The translations under genes were made by a program, and so were the position numbers. DNA of 14,998 nucleotides from Nitrososphaerota archaeon (GTDB lineage Archaea; Thermoproteota; EX4484-205; JAAOZO01). The notes under the pieces were generated by a model, which was not told the origin of the DNA, did no database searches, and saw only the letters and a list, made by a program, of their open reading frames with translations. Each line of letters starts with the position of its first letter. Positions within the stretch are counted from its first letter, which is position 1. This document shows, piece after piece, positions 7,041-14,923 of the stretch. Location: NCBI GenBank assembly GCA_011605715.1, contig JAAOZO010000120.1:1-14998 (forward strand). The letters run 5' to 3'.

Positions 7041-8993
7041 TTGAAAACTAGCTTACGTGTAGCTATAATGTTATTGATGATGGTAACGCTACTCGAAACA
7101 GCAACTCTGCTTTTACCACATACTGTAGTGTTCTCTTCTCCTGAAGAAACTATAGAAGGACTACCAAGAAATGAAACCTTGGTCATGACAGAAACTTCAG
7201 AACTTACAATTTATGATAGTTTCAATCCGTTTATTCCAATGGGGTGGCAAGGGTCATATGGTGAAGATCAGCTTCTTGTTGAACGTCTATTCTATGTAAA
7301 TTATGCTACTGGCGAACGTATCTTTTGGCTAGCTACGGGTTATGACTATAGTAAAGATTTTAAAACCTTTACACTTCACATTAGAAAGGGTGTTACATGG
7401 AATGATGGTGAGCCGTTTACTTCTAAAGACATAGCATTTACAGTTAACATGCTTAAGAAGAACTCTGCACTCTACGGTTCCAGCTTTTGCAACGAGTGGA
7501 TAGCAAGTATTAGTACTCCTGACGACTATACTGTTGTGTTCAACTTAACTAAACCAAATCCGCTCTTCCATTTTGCTATACGTGGTCAAGCTTGGGTGCC
7601 CGAGCATGTATGGAAAGATAAGGATCCGTCAACATTTAAAAATAACCCACCTGTTTTCACTGGTCCATATAAATTGTTTAAGGCTCTTCCTGATAAAAAA
7701 ATGCTGATATGGGTACGGAGAGACGATTATTGGGCTAAAGCAATCGGATATTTCCCTGCGCCAAAATATGTGATATGGAAAGAGTCTTCACCTCCAGACA
7801 TAGAAGCCGTAGAAATTATAAAGAATCAAATAGACCATGCTCATAGAGTAACGTATTCATGTCCATTGTTAGTTAGTCTGCGTGATGCCAACAAAAATAT
7901 AACTCTAGCAGGTTTTTGGGATCCATGCCCTAGAGGAATATGGGTAAACTCTTACAAGTATCCGCTTAATTATTCACAAGTTAGGTGGGCAATATCGTAT
8001 TGCGTGAATAGAGAGAAACTTGCCAAAATTATATGGGCACCATTCGAAACAATACCTGCTAAGTATCCATGGTCAGTGTATGCTCATTTAAAACCATTTC
8101 TATTCGATGATGTACTGTCAGAATACAATCTCACGTATGACCCCCAGAAAGCTGCAAAAATACTTGACGATCTAGGTTTTAAGAAGGGTTCTGATGGTAT
8201 TCGTGTTACACCAAATGGAACCCGCTTATCATTCGTTATCATCACCCCTGCTTACGTGGGAGGGCCGGAGTATACTATAGCATTCGATCTTGCACAAGAG
8301 CTTACAAAAATAGGAATAGAAGCCAAAGTACAAACATTACCTTGGAACACTTTTGATGAACTAACCGCGACCGGTCAATTCGACATAACATCACATTGGT
8401 TGTGTGGAGCATGGGACGATCCGAGACAACTCTACGATGATTTACAAAGCAAGTATATCGTTCCAATAGGAACAAGAGCAATGGCTGGCAATTGGGTAAG
8501 GCTTAAGGATCCAGAATTTGATAAGGTAATTGAGGAGTTGGACGAATTATCGCCAGATGATCCTAATGCATTGCCAGTTTACAAGAAGGCATTAGAAATT
8601 TATATGAGAGATTTACCTGCGATCCCAGTAGTTCAAACAATATTTGTAATGGACTTTGATAACACATACTGGACAGGATGGCCTACTCAAGATAACTTAT
8701 ACATTCAACCTTTTACTTGGTGGGATTCCTTCTTACTTGTAATGTTTCGGCTTAAGCCCGTTACAGCGCCAGTAACTATTACGCCTTCAGTACTTCCTCC
8801 TGGGATAGTCGGTAACCTTACAGCAATAAATAACAAAATAGCAAACCTGAGTGATCAAGTAACGAGTTTGTCTCAAGAAGTAAAAACACTGAGAAGTGAC
8901 ATAGGAACTATAACAAGCATGAGCGCTATAACAATTATAATCTTAGTAATTGGTATGTTAGTTATATTTATGACTACTACTCGAAAGAAGTAA
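7041..8993 (+). CDS. Family-5 ABC transporter solute-binding protein, membrane anchored
   Basis: This is a 650-residue extracellular binding protein for the divergent Opp-type transporter. The start is TTG (7041) with GGTGA at 7029-7033 seven nt upstream. An N-terminal signal sequence covers about 1-32 (hydrophobic 8-25). The family-5 fold follows from about 50 to 565, including VTWNDGEPFTSKDIAFTVNM (118-137), a hallmark of this family. After a Pro/Thr-rich linker (about 575-590) comes a predicted coiled coil (about 592-625), one membrane helix (about 627-646) and a short basic tail TTTRKK, an anchor style common in crenarchaeal binding proteins. The protein is very rich in Trp and Tyr. In hyperthermophilic archaea several such proteins bind oligosaccharides rather than peptides, and the neighbouring glycosidases favour that, but the ligand is not shown by the sequence. 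Confidence 0.9.
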   Translation: MKTSLRVAIMLLMMVTLLETATLLLPHTVVFSSPEETIEGLPRNETLVMTETSELTIYDSFNPFIPMGWQGSYGEDQLLVERLFYVNYATGERIFWLATGYDYSKDFKTFTLHIRKGVTWNDGEPFTSKDIAFTVNMLKKNSALYGSSFCNEWIASISTPDDYTVVFNLTKPNPLFHFAIRGQAWVPEHVWKDKDPSTFKNNPPVFTGPYKLFKALPDKKMLIWVRRDDYWAKAIGYFPAPKYVIWKESSPPDIEAVEIIKNQIDHAHRVTYSCPLLVSLRDANKNITLAGFWDPCPRGIWVNSYKYPLNYSQVRWAISYCVNREKLAKIIWAPFETIPAKYPWSVYAHLKPFLFDDVLSEYNLTYDPQKAAKILDDLGFKKGSDGIRVTPNGTRLSFVIITPAYVGGPEYTIAFDLAQELTKIGIEAKVQTLPWNTFDELTATGQFDITSHWLCGAWDDPRQLYDDLQSKYIVPIGTRAMAGNWVRLKDPEFDKVIEELDELSPDDPNALPVYKKALEIYMRDLPAIPVVQTIFVMDFDNTYWTGWPTQDNLYIQPFTWWDSFLLVMFRLKPVTAPVTITPSVLPPGIVGNLTAINNKIANLSDQVTSLSQEVKTLRSDIGTITSMSAITIIILVIGMLVIFMTTTRKK

Positions 8994-9020
8994 AATTTTA
9001 TTTCTTTTTATTTTTTATTG
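8994..9020 (+). terminator. T-rich terminator after the binding protein gene
   Basis: Directly after the TAA comes AAAATTTTATTTCTTTTTAT and further T. This is a typical archaeal oligo-T termination region with no hairpin. Confidence 0.55.
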
Positions 9021-9287
9021 AATCAGTTAAAAATTAGTTTAGTCTTTAGAAAACTGGTTAGAGGTGAAAAGTGTAAAAGAACTAAGATTTTACTTATTAT
9101 TCGACTCTTCTGGATGCTCGAGTTTTTCTTAGTTTAACTTTGTCCATGCTCTTTGTACGAGCTTTATCTTTATGCAAATTGCTTGACTATAGGTTTTTAG
9201 GCCCTTTGAGTTCGTTCTAAGAAGAAACTTTTGTTCCATCAAGAGCTAAGGTGAATATAATATAGTGTGCTAAACAGTTGTTAAAGC
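9021..9287. other. Intergenic stretch without a recognisable gene
   Basis: This lies between the convergent binding-protein and GH31 genes. All frames are broken. On the minus strand a fragment reads ALDGTKVSS before a stop, faintly like decayed transposase, but I cannot support a family. No repeat shared with the IS copies was found here. Confidence 0.4.
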
Positions 9288-11669
9288 TTATTCTATTATC
9301 TCCACAATGCACCCCTTGTTTTTAGGAATCAAGTTCAAATCTATAGTGTTCAACTTACTATCGTACTTATAGGAGAGAAGATCACCTTCGGTGCATTTTA
9401 TTTTTAATGGCTTATTCTCGTCGTAGAACATTACTCTCCACGTTTTTTCTGACGGCCCCATCTTCAGCTTCAAGACACTGTTTTCTCTTAAAACTTCTAT
9501 CGGAAAACTCTCATCGAAAAAGTAGTTTAAGAATGCCTTGTCTCTAACGAAGACTTCGAGAGTCATTTCTCCAAACTTTTCACCCAAGTGTTGTACAGGA
9601 GCCGTTCTAGGTATTATAGAGTTCTCTCTGATGAACAGGGGTATAATATGCAATGGAACACTATCTCTAATCCAGCATCCTCCTTCAACAGTTTTCTTGC
9701 TCCACCAGTCCAGCCATTTTCCTCGCGGCAAGTAGTACTCTACGTGCCCCTCTTCATTGAGAACAGGTGCGACAAGCAGACTTGGGCCGAAAAAATATTC
9801 AAAATCAATACTTCTAACGGTCGGGTCGTCTTGGTACTCTAATACAAGAGGCCTCACTATGGGAATTCCTGTTTCGCATGACTCATAAGCATGCGAGTAA
9901 ATATATGGTAAAAGACTGTACCTGAGGCGGGTAAACTCCCTGAATATTCTTAAAGCCTCCTCGCCATATTCCCACGGCTCTCTAGGAGTAGTTCCATGAC
10001 ACCTAGAATGTGGGCTTAGAAGACCCCACTGAGCCCATCTTACGTAGAGAGTTGGGCTTGGCTTAGGTCCTTGAAAGCCACCTATATCATGGCTCCAAAA
10101 AGGTACTCCAGACATAGAGTAGCTCAGCCCGCCTCGCAATACACACGCCATGTCTCCGAAGGTGGTGTGGCTGTCACCACTCCATTGAACCGGGTACCTC
10201 TGGATACCAGCGCATCCGGAGCGCCCCCAGACAAGACCACTGCCCTTTCCGTAGACTTCTTCCACCGCTTCGAAAACGGTTGCTTGGTAATATAACGAGT
10301 AAAGATTATGCATCTCCACACCAGTCTTACCGTTGTGGAAAACCGCATGCTCAGGAACTGCTTCACCCATATCACACTTAAAGACTGAGGCTCCTTTTCT
10401 TAGAAGGTCCAAATGCTTATTCTTATACCACTCTCTAGCTTTCGGATTCGTGAAATCCACTATGGCCACTTCGCACAGTTCGAAGTCTGGTATATGAATC
10501 ACCCTATTTTCCTTATCCTTAAGGAAGAAGCCGTTCTTCAAGCCTTCCTCATACATAACGGTTCCTTTCGGAACATACGGTTGCTCCCACAAGGATATCT
10601 TGAACCCCATGTTCCTTAGTTTTTCAAACATATCCTCAGGCTTCGGGAAAGCTTCTTCATTCCACTCGAAATCGCAGTAATGCTTAGGTTTCATCCAAGA
10701 TGGGTCTATATGTAGCACATCGCACGGTATTTGCTGGCTTCTCAACTTTTGAGCAACATCCTCAACCTCCTCTCTATTTCGATACATACTTCTTGACATC
10801 CATAGCCCGAAGGACCATAGGGGTGGAAGGTGCGGACGCCCTGTTAGCTCGGTGTACATTTTTAAAATATGCTTTAAGTCTGGACCATAGAACACTATAT
10901 ACTCTAAGTGATCGTCCCAGACCTCAAAGGAAATAGAATTGTAGCTATACTCGGAGCCTACTTCAAACAGAGTTTTGCTTCCTGTCTTCACGAATAAACC
11001 GTAGCCTTCACTCGTGAGGTAGAAGGGTATACTCTTATAACTCCTATCGGAAGAAGTTAGAGTAGTGTCCGAATTCCAGAGAAGAAGAGTTTGACCCCTC
11101 TTATCAATGGGCCCGAACCTTTCGCCGAAACCGTAAACTGATTCATTCGGCTTCAAATAAACACTTTCAAAGAAGTGTGTCTCCCCATCCACAATTTTAT
11201 AGCCGAGAGGATATACCGGAAACCAATTGCGGAGAATGCCTGAGAGATATTCTTCGAAAAAGATCCTTCCCTTTTTGTCCTTCAGCTTAAGACACCAAGG
11301 CTTCTTCTGGATCTGGCAGAATATCATGCTGGATGAAAAATTCAAAACATCGTTAGACTCTGTAATGCTAGCTTCCACTGGCTCTAAAGACTTTTTTACC
11401 ATAAGAGGCTCAGTCTCAAACGTCGGAAGCCTGCCTATACCTGCTCTCAACATTAGAGCCTGCCCTCCAAGAAAAGAGACCTCTATGTGCAGAGGATTAG
11501 TCTTAGGCTCTGTTTCGACTACTAGTTTGACCTTGTCATCATGAACAACCCATGAATCTACTTGTGAAGCATAGTGATATTTCCAACGAAGCCTGTCGAA
11601 AATAGGTCCTCTTTCAGTCTTATGAAGATACTCCGAGTAATACTTTTTGCTGAAATAGCCGTTCTCCAT
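9288..11669 (-). CDS. Glycoside hydrolase family 31, YicI-type alpha-xylosidase/alpha-glucosidase
   Basis: This 793-residue cytoplasmic glycosidase (no signal peptide) resembles E. coli YicI (772 aa) along its length. The N-terminal beta-sandwich (to about 280) includes VYGFGERFGP (178-187). The barrel (about 281-600) holds LWSFGLWMSRS (284-294), WMKPKHYCDFEWN (325-337), the nucleophile in KCDMGE (Asp433) and the acid/base in WSGD (Asp499), followed by SGVPFWSHDIGGF (520-532) and SPHSRCHG. C-terminal beta-domains follow, with LPRGKWLDWW (648-657). Trp361 and Lys431 match residues that YicI uses for xyloside binding. However, YicI Cys307-Phe308 is Pro323-Ser324 here and Phe277 is Met295, so substrate preference (xyloside, glucoside or other) is open. 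The ATG at 11667-11669 follows its TATA box by about 24 nt. The central part is visibly G+C-richer than the opp genes. Confidence 0.88.
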   Translation of the reverse strand: MENGYFSKKYYSEYLHKTERGPIFDRLRWKYHYASQVDSWVVHDDKVKLVVETEPKTNPLHIEVSFLGGQALMLRAGIGRLPTFETEPLMVKKSLEPVEASITESNDVLNFSSSMIFCQIQKKPWCLKLKDKKGRIFFEEYLSGILRNWFPVYPLGYKIVDGETHFFESVYLKPNESVYGFGERFGPIDKRGQTLLLWNSDTTLTSSDRSYKSIPFYLTSEGYGLFVKTGSKTLFEVGSEYSYNSISFEVWDDHLEYIVFYGPDLKHILKMYTELTGRPHLPPLWSFGLWMSRSMYRNREEVEDVAQKLRSQQIPCDVLHIDPSWMKPKHYCDFEWNEEAFPKPEDMFEKLRNMGFKISLWEQPYVPKGTVMYEEGLKNGFFLKDKENRVIHIPDFELCEVAIVDFTNPKAREWYKNKHLDLLRKGASVFKCDMGEAVPEHAVFHNGKTGVEMHNLYSLYYQATVFEAVEEVYGKGSGLVWGRSGCAGIQRYPVQWSGDSHTTFGDMACVLRGGLSYSMSGVPFWSHDIGGFQGPKPSPTLYVRWAQWGLLSPHSRCHGTTPREPWEYGEEALRIFREFTRLRYSLLPYIYSHAYESCETGIPIVRPLVLEYQDDPTVRSIDFEYFFGPSLLVAPVLNEEGHVEYYLPRGKWLDWWSKKTVEGGCWIRDSVPLHIIPLFIRENSIIPRTAPVQHLGEKFGEMTLEVFVRDKAFLNYFFDESFPIEVLRENSVLKLKMGPSEKTWRVMFYDENKPLKIKCTEGDLLSYKYDSKLNTIDLNLIPKNKGCIVEIIE

Positions 11670-11693
11670 GTTAATTAATCAAAACATAACGTT

Positions 11694-11705
11694 CTATTAA
11701 ACTTT
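11694..11705 (-). promoter_or_regulatory. TATA box of the GH31 gene
   Basis: On the minus strand this reads AAAGTTTAATAG, ending 24 nt before the ATG, which predicts a leaderless or nearly leaderless message. The inverted repeat arm at 11712-11737 begins only 6 bp upstream. Confidence 0.6.
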
Positions 11706-11711
11706 ACTGTT

Positions 11712-11737
11712 GAGACTGTCAACTTAAGGCTTAAAGT
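11712..11737 (-). repeat. Left arm of the 26-bp inverted repeat
   Basis: Read toward GH31 (minus strand) it contains GCCTTAAGTTGACAGT. The 23 bases 11715-11737 are perfectly inverted at 11863-11885. It is 6 bp upstream of the GH31 TATA box. Confidence 0.85.
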
Positions 11738-11862
11738 TACGCTTACCCTTGAACAATACTTAGGTGATAACGTTGAAGGTAAGCATAGGCCAACTATATC
11801 TTTGTTCAGTAATAGAAAAATCTTTCCTAGAAGAAGAATTTTAGTAAAGACAATTGGAGATT

Positions 11863-11888
11863 ACTTTAAGCCTTAAGTTGACAGTTTC
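11863..11888 (+). repeat. Right arm of the 26-bp inverted repeat
   Basis: It contains GCCTTAAGTTGACAGT on the plus strand, pointing at the gene at 11938, and ends 12 bp before that gene's TATA-like box. It pairs with 11712-11737. Confidence 0.85.
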
Positions 11889-11900
11889 GTCTCTCTCCAG

Positions 11901-11912
11901 AAAGACTTAAAT
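11901..11912 (+). promoter_or_regulatory. BRE/TATA-like box of the gene at 11938
   Basis: AAAGACTTAAAT ends 25 nt before the ATG, giving a leaderless message. The same 12 bases precede the paralogue starting at 429. Confidence 0.55.
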
Positions 11913-11937
11913 CGTTCTTTAATGGAAAATATAAAAT

Positions 11938-13257
11938 ATGGCCCACGTTAATAAGGTTCACGTGCCTGTAGCCTTAGTGACTCCGAGTGGTTCCTTTGGA
12001 AATTGGCTTAGCGTTATTAAGCCAGCCCTTGAGGGCCTTTACCCAAGCATGGACTTCGCTTACTACTCCATTTCAAGTGCTAATGATGTTCACGACTTCC
12101 TTACTAAGGAGAGCGGTTCAGTAGGTTTCCTCGTATTTCAATTTCTCTCACCTTGGGTTTCAAGGCCCATTATTCAGAGCGGTAAACCAACCATTGTAAT
12201 CACTCACACCCTTTACGGCTCTGGCGAGTACCTTTACGAGTATCCTAGGGCTAGGAACCTGGGTTATCCTGTAGTTGGTTACTCAACAATGAATGTCACC
12301 AGCCCTAACGCTCTATGGAGGATTAAGCTCCTTGAAACCATTGCTAGGCTTAGAGAGTCTAGGGTTGTCTTTGTGGTTGGGCCTGACGTTAAGCCGTTAA
12401 TCGACTTAGAGTACCCGCTTAGCGTTGAATTGCTGTCAGTGTTTAGGCGTATTCAGTCGCTTTTTGGTGTAACGCCGATAACGATTGATGTTAGGGATTT
12501 TAAGGCTAAGTACTACGATAATATTAATGAGGCCGAGGCTTCTAAGATAGCTGAAGCTTGGATTAAGGGTGCTGAGGCTATTAAGGATCCTTCAAATGAG
12601 GAAATCTTTAAGTCGGCTAAACTATACCTAGCACTCAAGGCTATAGTAAGAGACTTAAATGCCGACGCAGTAGCCGTTGATTGTCTAGTCCTAAGAGGAA
12701 AGGGCTACCTTGACGCTTGGCCATGCTTGGGCTCCATGCAACTCTGGTACGATGGAATTGTGCCAGTCTGCGAGGCCGACCCATATTCAGCAGTTGTTCT
12801 ATTAATGAGTAAGTTTATGCTTAATAAGCCTGGTTTCATAAATGACCCAGGTATTGATGAGGAGCACAACAGGTTGATATATTGGCACTGCACAGCACCC
12901 ACCAGCCCCCAAGGCTCAGGTAAACCAGAAGTACTATACTTAATCGTAACTGCCCACGATGAGACTAAACACGCCTCAGTACACGTCAAGCTACCTACTA
13001 ATGAACCCGTCACAGTGGTCGGCCTTAATCCTGAGGAGAGAGAATTAACCATACATACAGGCACTGCTGAGGAGTCTGAGTATGATCCGTCAATATGCGC
13101 TACTGCCCTTAAGGTTAAGGCTAATGCCAGAGTTATTGCGGGTAAGTTTAGATGGCGTGCAGGTTGGCATAGGGTTTTATTCTACGGTAACTACATCGAG
13201 GAGTTTAGGGAATTAGCAACACTACTGGGGTTAAAGACCATAATCGAAGATGAGTAA
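11938..13257 (+). CDS. L-fucose isomerase-like protein (COG2407-like), paralogue 2
   Basis: This 439-residue cytoplasmic protein has the two-part layout of FucI-like isomerases. The N-terminal half has KPTI (83-86), LYGSGE (92-97), RAR (104-106) and KLLE (130-133). The C-terminal half has C278-E-A-D281, NDP (302-304), HCTAP (317-321), WHR (410-412) and YGNY (416-419). In this family a Glu, an Asp and a His bind the metal that drives aldose-ketose isomerisation; E279, D281 or D303, and H317 are the likely ligands, by analogy only. The gene is divergent from GH31, so it may handle a sugar released by that enzyme. The ATG at 11938 follows the TATA box by 25 nt. A sampled 60-base line (12001-12060) is 50% G+C, against 35% in the gene at 13494 (13801-13860), suggesting different ancestry. 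The specific sugar is unknown. Confidence 0.75.
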   Translation: MAHVNKVHVPVALVTPSGSFGNWLSVIKPALEGLYPSMDFAYYSISSANDVHDFLTKESGSVGFLVFQFLSPWVSRPIIQSGKPTIVITHTLYGSGEYLYEYPRARNLGYPVVGYSTMNVTSPNALWRIKLLETIARLRESRVVFVVGPDVKPLIDLEYPLSVELLSVFRRIQSLFGVTPITIDVRDFKAKYYDNINEAEASKIAEAWIKGAEAIKDPSNEEIFKSAKLYLALKAIVRDLNADAVAVDCLVLRGKGYLDAWPCLGSMQLWYDGIVPVCEADPYSAVVLLMSKFMLNKPGFINDPGIDEEHNRLIYWHCTAPTSPQGSGKPEVLYLIVTAHDETKHASVHVKLPTNEPVTVVGLNPEERELTIHTGTAEESEYDPSICATALKVKANARVIAGKFRWRAGWHRVLFYGNYIEEFRELATLLGLKTIIEDE

Positions 13258-13271
13258 TTTCAATAAATAAT

Positions 13272-13347
13272 AATCCCTACTATTACACCCTAAGTTTTTA
13301 AATTGTTTTAATTACTTCTTCTTGGTTAAACAAATGAAATAAGTTAA
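13272..13347 (-). repeat. Dispersed repeat, copy 2 (transposase 3' end)
   Basis: This is the inverted copy of 941-1019. Bases 13325-13347 match 22 of 23, and degenerate similarity then continues to GGGATT at 13277-13272, the point where the IS terminus should begin. No good terminus follows here. Confidence 0.65.
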
Positions 13348-13443
13348 GCCATTTCCAAACTTATCTAGTCTGCAAACCTTCTTACTACAAGGAAAATAAT
13401 CATCGAAGTTTTCAGTTCTATCCTTTACAGCTTGCACTTCTTT
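13312..13443 (-). pseudogene. Transposase C-terminal fragment (same IS family)
   Basis: On the minus strand one open frame reads EVQAVKDRTENFDDYFPC, then SKKVCRLDKFGNGLTYFICL, ending TKKK before a TAA (13312-13314). The KDRTENFDDYFPC stretch resembles the C-terminal region of archaeal IS6/IS240-like transposases, and YFICLTK-K matches the end of the decayed copy at 947-973. No N-terminal part precedes it: the fragment abuts the promoter of the gene at 13494, which runs the other way. The missing N-terminal part lies beyond that gene, at 14865-14914, in the same orientation. Confidence 0.7.
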
Positions 13444-13453
13444 TTTATTTAAT

Positions 13454-13462
13454 ATTTATAAG
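13454..13462 (+). promoter_or_regulatory. TATA box of the gene at 13494
   Basis: ATTTATAAG within an A/T-rich run (13441-13462) lies about 32-40 nt before the ATG. Transcription would begin near 13484. The box directly abuts the transposase fragment ending at 13443. Confidence 0.5.
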
Positions 13463-13493
13463 TGAGAACCTAGGATACTAAAACTGAAGATCT

Positions 13494-14867
13494 ATGTTGA
13501 AGGGAAGAGAACTTGTTGTGAAACCAGTTTTAACTTACAGTACATATGAAAGACATGAGGCTACTAGTTGGCGTGCTTGGGGAGGAATAGCAACAGAAAG
13601 AGAAGCAAACGATGAAGCACATAGAATAGAAACTGAACTAAAAGATGTTAGAGAAAGAGCAGAGTTTCCAATTAAGTTTCTTCCTATAAGCATGGTAAAA
13701 AGCTACAACGACATAAGTAGCATGGAAAAAGCAGATGTAATTTTGTTGTACGCTGCTGGAGGAGGCGAAGGTCTCTTAACAAATATCCTAACTCGTGGCT
13801 CAACGGTAGTATTCTTAAGACATAAATCAGGACCACTTTACCTTTGGTACGAAATAATAGATGCTATACTAATAAGACGTTATACAGATAACGTTAGCCG
13901 AACTTGGATAGATTATTGGATAGACTATGATGATGTAGTTGTAGATAGCTACGATGAGCTTTTAAAGCGCCTTAGAGCATTGTATGCGCTGAAGAACATT
14001 TTTGGAGCTAAGGTAGTTGCTGTTGGAGGAGCTTCTGGTTGGGGTATAGGTAAAAAAGCAGTTGAACTTGCCGAGAAGAAATGGAATCTAAACATAGTTG
14101 AAATATCTTACAGTGAACTTAGCGAAAGAATAAAAAAGTTAAGAAGTAGCGAAGAGTATATGAAGGAAGCTAGACAAAGAACAAAAGAATATCTTTCAGA
14201 AGAAGGAGTCCAACTTAAAACTAAGGAAGATTTCGTTGTGAATGCTTTTATTTTGTATTATGTATTTAAGCAGCTCTTGGAAGAAAATAGTGCGAAAATA
14301 ATTACAGTAAACGAATGTATGAGTACAATAATGCCAATTGCAGAAACAACTGCATGCTTAACTTTAAGTTTGCTTAACGATGAAGGTTATCTTGCACTTT
14401 GTGAAAGTGATTTCGTTGCAATACCAGCAGGAATACTTCTTCACTACATTTCAAGCAAGCCTGTGTTTTTAAACGATCCAACTTTGCCTCATGACGGAAT
14501 AGTAACTATTGCTCACTGCACTGCTCCTAGGCTAATGAATGGCAAGAGTAGAGAACCAGCACAAATTGTTACTCACTTTGAGTCTGACTATGGAGCAGCA
14601 CCAAAGGTAGAATTCAAAAAAGGTCAAGTAGTTACTTTACTAGTTCCTGATTTTGAAGAAAAAACTTGGATTAGCTTTAGAGGGAAGATAGTCGATACTC
14701 CTTTTCTCCCAATATGTAGAAGTCAGGCTGATGTTGAAATAGAAGGTGACTGGCATCGCCTTCTGCAGGAGCTTAGAGGTTTTCATTGGATAATGACATA
14801 TGGAGACTATAATCAAGAAATAGGCTATGCTCTCAAGAAAGCAAGAATGAACTGGATAAAAATTTAG
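13494..14867 (+). CDS. L-fucose isomerase-like protein (COG2407-like), paralogue 3
   Basis: This 457-residue protein has the same C-terminal signature as the one at 11938: C303-E-S-D306, NDP (327-329), HCTAP (341-345), WHR (420-422) and YGDY (436-439), in the same order. Its N-terminal half is different and longer, with ATSWRAWGGIATE (23-35), VILLYAAGGGEGL (82-94) and AVGGASGWGIG (176-186). It is thus a separate subfamily, probably an isomerase of another sugar. Presumed metal ligands (E304, D306 or D328, H341) are present. Base composition is A+T-rich like the opp genes. The gene is flanked on both sides by fragments of one IS transposase on the opposite strand, and its TAG stop (14865-14867) lies at the edge of that IS sequence, so the last residues may be altered. 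The length beyond YGDY (18 residues) is close to the paralogue's 20, so truncation is slight if any. Confidence 0.72.
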   Translation: MLKGRELVVKPVLTYSTYERHEATSWRAWGGIATEREANDEAHRIETELKDVRERAEFPIKFLPISMVKSYNDISSMEKADVILLYAAGGGEGLLTNILTRGSTVVFLRHKSGPLYLWYEIIDAILIRRYTDNVSRTWIDYWIDYDDVVVDSYDELLKRLRALYALKNIFGAKVVAVGGASGWGIGKKAVELAEKKWNLNIVEISYSELSERIKKLRSSEEYMKEARQRTKEYLSEEGVQLKTKEDFVVNAFILYYVFKQLLEENSAKIITVNECMSTIMPIAETTACLTLSLLNDEGYLALCESDFVAIPAGILLHYISSKPVFLNDPTLPHDGIVTIAHCTAPRLMNGKSREPAQIVTHFESDYGAAPKVEFKKGQVVTLLVPDFEEKTWISFRGKIVDTPFLPICRSQADVEIEGDWHRLLQELRGFHWIMTYGDYNQEIGYALKKARMNWIKI

Positions 14868-14914
14868 CTTTCAACAACTTTTACAGCTGTTTCATCTACC
14901 AAGAGAATAGAAAC
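14865..14914 (-). pseudogene. Transposase fragment around the VDET motif
   Basis: On the minus strand these 50 bases match 718-768 at about 46 positions with one gap. They encode VSILLVDETAVKVVES, the region of the first catalytic Asp. It overlaps the stop codon of the gene at 13494. Upstream (higher coordinates) only 11 bases separate it from the IS end at 14926-14940, so the N-terminal coding part is deleted. Confidence 0.8.
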
Positions 14915-14923
14915 TTAGAAAAA

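Larger units (their letters stand above)
11712..11888. mobile_element. MITE-like 177-bp element between divergent promoters
   Basis: Inverted arms of 26 bp (11712-11737 and 11863-11888, one mismatch, 23 perfect in a row) bound about 125 bp. The arms contain the same TTAAG-YYR-ACAG core as the ends of the IS at 490-1034, so this is probably a non-autonomous relative. No target duplication is seen. The inside carries a further short inverted repeat (GCTTACC at 11741-11747 with GGTAAGC at 11779-11785) and an uninterrupted frame without a start codon (11679-11876) of unknown meaning. It lies exactly between the GH31 and isomerase-like promoters, so an alternative reading is a pair of regulator sites, one for each promoter. 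Confidence 0.55.

Noticed and set aside
9021..9287. Decayed transposase (ALDGTKVSS-like) on the minus strand
   Set aside because: The readable piece is too short and interrupted by stops, and it does not match the IS copies elsewhere in the window.
10071..10936. Several 65-80 codon plus-strand frames opposite GH31
   Set aside because: They overlap the GH31 catalytic barrel in antisense; their translations show no domain or start signal.
12705..13064. 119-codon open frame on the minus strand inside the gene at 11938
   Set aside because: It is antisense to conserved family motifs (CE-x-D, NDP, HCTAP) and has no family features; it is a shadow of the real gene.
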